64,000 nt of DNA, taken from contig WRAH01000010.1 of NCBI GenBank assembly GCA_009780315.1, positions 1-64,000 of the forward strand, read 5' to 3'. Both the position numbers and the translations under genes were made by a program. Under the pieces are notes generated by a model. The model was not told the origin of the DNA. It was given only the letters and a program-made list of their open reading frames with translations, and made no database searches. Shown here in pieces: positions 62,901-64,000 of the stretch. Each line of letters starts with the position of its first letter. The stretch's first letter is position 1. This DNA comes from Defluviitaleaceae bacterium (GTDB taxonomy: Bacteria > Bacillota > Clostridia > Lachnospirales > WQUN01).

Positions 62901-64000
62901 CATTTAGCAGACCCGAACTGGCAGTTAGTCACCGTGCAAGCTGGGCATCCAAACACAGTAGTCTTTTCCAACCGCCGTATGCCAGCTCTCACCATCCAGA
63001 AAAATGATGCAATAACTGGTGAACCTATAGTCAACACAGAGTTTACCATAGAACGTCTTTCACCAGCACCAACAGGCATGATAACCGGCAGTCCTTTTAG
63101 AACCAACGCCCAAGGTCAAATTATTTTGCCAGACTTGCCAGCGGGAGTTTACCGTGTCATTGAAACACGTGCTGGTCGTAACTATTGGCTTGACCCTAAC
63201 GCGGCAAATAGAACATGGACAATTACCCTCCGTGAAAATGAAGATTATTTGCTCACAGTAGAAAACACCTTGCTTCCAACCCTAATCATAACAAAATGGA
63301 ATGCATTAACCCACAGACCAGTACCATTTACACGTTTCCGTGTTGAGTTTGAAGTACCCAACACTGGCAACGTAGTTCGTATAGGTGAGTTTACAACTGA
63401 TACAAATGGTCAAATCATTCTACCCTTTGTACAAAGTGGCTGGTATATACTCACAGAAACCCAACCAGCTCCGGGCATGTCACTTAACTCAAATCCTGTC
63501 ACTAGGATATTCCTAGCACCCGGGCAAAACACCTATCAAATACTGCACTTGCTTCCAAGTCACGTATTAAATCAAGAAAACCCCGGTCAGATAACAATTG
63601 CACAAGAAAGCAACACTCCAACCCCACCAAACTGGGATACCATGACCCCAGCAGAGCGGGAAGCATATCTAACCCGCCAACTTCAAGTTACCGGTGGTGG
63701 TGCGCATGGTGGAGACGGCATTTTCAACTGGCCCTTAAACTCCATCGTCATCAAAAAAAGCTGCTCAGTCACAGGCAATCTTCTACCCGGAGCAACCTTT
63801 GAGGTTATCCATACTTCAGCGGGAGGCAGCGGTGGTCAAGGTACAGTAATAGGAAGATTCACAACAGACCATAGTGGCATCATCGTACTAACAGGTCTTG
63901 TAGCGGGCAGTTACGTGGTGCGTGAAGTTCAAGCACCAAATAACTTTACCCTAAACGAAAACAACGCCCAAACCGTATTCCTGCAACCAGACGGACACAG
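59976..64000 (+). CDS. large surface adhesin with thioester-like domain and SpaA/Cna_B repeats (3' end outside window)
   Basis: The frame is open from TTG 59976 (AAGGAGGAG upstream) to the window end, 1,341 codons. A signal peptide (KKVFKHRFKPFMAML to EVFA) comes first. Residues about 140-320 resemble a Cys-Gln thioester domain: Cys193 in YEAYCAAP, and Gln246 in YQTRIAVAA. From about residue 480 on there are repeated Cna_B/SpaA-type domains with motifs such as EVEIIKRE, LPGATFRIQG, ANGRIIFSNLPAGNYTVTEI; at least eight repeats, each about 90 residues. Such repeats form isopeptide bonds. It would anchor to the wall by a sortase signal beyond the window. Elements and pathogens use these for contact with cells or hosts. 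Confidence 0.9.
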   Translation, partial: MKKVFKHRFKPFMAMLMVAITILGLMPFEVFANRASLQGMQIPQISIDIETSIKEPFTIMLDGEETTVPADGIIYLSFDDFGESIAVEIPRYFYLDGERISINDDIVENVSPVVPNDEEVTPFGIGTNIMPTVGFIIATTTLPVGNINWISGDFSFDGTLFQLNRHVGSGGYQTVFNRRYSIYVNGVTYEAYCAAPHLRGPEDGGAAYQITGSADSSFIPVLRYGHPHNPLINNQNLNGRLWGVYQTRIAVAAASFPSGTWRNENGSTLSQFDIDIMNNFIAGTWGTPNAAALLDRYPGIVVNGTQGELGITTVSGANTASGTTSQSPTFNVGFNMRNNTPTNPFRFEWETGTPVGTRLYVNGIHHMTAPANGWEAFGWSATNMPSFHFVMPAGSENQTASVNLIGVNNQHSGAWVARHNTQPSTWQDITFYIHEVEAIASYTWEPYAGQSQFQIRKYSTETDNRIGGAVFRITGPMWPTGHEVTVPASGWTSPNIPEYHFGQYTIEEIAPPPSYTLSSPVIQTVMVDASSTPATTYARFTNEPTISSGGGTNSGVTIQKINALTGVNISGAVVHLRGMSSHQVITGPATPDGPPQIWEIDNTGINVIQVLTAGATTALPSGVTSTVTNGVWRLEGLPYGFYQVTEIQSPDGFSMQPGPNSFGFWVLPPNVTVSSPDGFTYQIIESGPNDNHILITFRNYPFGEVEIIKREMSNGVGNNQLLPGATFRIQGFYPGTPPRALDRTATTDANGRIIFSNLPAGNYTVTEITPPTGYTFGEVRSWSITVNWGDSVSAGTANSITAFNIPKSSLEVLKIDGITNAPLPGAIFLLRDPTTGEEWEATSSSSGIATFGVGNYGNFLYPGRTYILVEIVAPIGYVLQSTPREIVLSPGNENRITWRNYRNPGLTIIKDDMDTGERLAGAHFTIVAQGSGRPLPTDFPMITNEDGEIVIPWTLFEGEAERTFLITETVPPPGYHLADPNWQLVTVQAGHPNTVVFSNRRMPALTIQKNDAITGEPIVNTEFTIERLSPAPTGMITGSPFRTNAQGQIILPDLPAGVYRVIETRAGRNYWLDPNAANRTWTITLRENEDYLLTVENTLLPTLIITKWNALTHRPVPFTRFRVEFEVPNTGNVVRIGEFTTDTNGQIILPFVQSGWYILTETQPAPGMSLNSNPVTRIFLAPGQNTYQILHLLPSHVLNQENPGQITIAQESNTPTPPNWDTMTPAEREAYLTRQLQVTGGGAHGGDGIFNWPLNSIVIKKSCSVTGNLLPGATFEVIHTSAGGSGGQGTVIGRFTTDHSGIIVLTGLVAGSYVVREVQAPNNFTLNENNAQTVFLQPDGH

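Noticed and set aside
1-64000. CRISPR arrays, rRNA genes
   Set aside because: No regularly spaced short repeats with unique spacers and no rRNA sequence were seen on reading through.

Overview
The window reads as the chromosome of a low-GC, anaerobic, endospore-forming Bacillota (Clostridia grade). Evidence: dipicolinate synthase genes dpaA/dpaB at the left edge, rubrerythrin, a PerR/AhpC peroxide operon, FeoAB ferrous iron uptake, GGAGG-type ribosome binding sites and intrinsic terminators. No rRNA and no CRISPR array was seen. One clear tRNA (Thr, TGT) is present.

Region 1 (1-3.3 kb) is ordinary chromosome: dpaA (partial), dpaB, an Eis-like acetyltransferase, rubrerythrin, and an ArsC/Spx-like protein. 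Region 2 (3.3-11.6 kb) is a peptide region. On the minus strand lie a radical SAM/SPASM enzyme, a 32-residue Cys-containing peptide that looks like its substrate, and two half-size ABC transporters. Facing them are a 55-residue secreted peptide and an HTH-TPR (RRNPP-type) regulator. A second system follows: two tandem near-identical 31-residue hydrophobic peptides just upstream of another HTH regulator. Region 3 (11.6-14.7 kb) is a toxin-antitoxin and debris zone: a Phd/ParE-type pair, a DinJ antitoxin with a truncated YafQ toxin, a Panacea-domain/PemK pair, three copies of a terminator repeat, fragments of the phd gene, a broken Rpn-type transposase and a gatB 3' fragment.

Region 4 (14.7-32.3 kb) is housekeeping: Fe-dependent alcohol dehydrogenase, GNAT, feoAB with a methyltransferase and a flippase-like membrane protein, ahpC-ahpF-perR, YjbQ, a FIST sensor with a hybrid histidine kinase, manA, a ParB-family protein, a Ca2+ P-type ATPase, and a small zinc-ribbon protein followed by tRNA-Thr.

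Region 5 (32.4 kb to at least 53 kb, perhaps past the window end) is an integrated element beside tRNA-Thr. It carries a tyrosine integrase, a divergent repressor/Cro-like switch, ParM/ParR-like partition genes, an HNH-like protein, a strongly structured non-coding region with two tRNA-like folds, topoisomerase III, a DUF559 nuclease, DnaD-like and DnaC-like replication proteins, two paralogous membrane proteins around a DUF4176 protein, and a second radical SAM locus with its own 51-residue Cys-rich precursor. No relaxase or coupling ATPase is visible, so conjugative transfer genes are either lost or outside the window.

Region 6 (54-64 kb) holds a decayed IS110-family element, repeated leader-like sequences flanking a frameshifted Xer-type recombinase, a secreted CAP-domain protein and the first 1,341 codons of a very large multi-domain surface adhesin that runs off the right edge. 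The most unusual items are the two radical SAM peptide loci, the tandem peptide/HTH pair, and the structured RNA at about 37,996-38,430.
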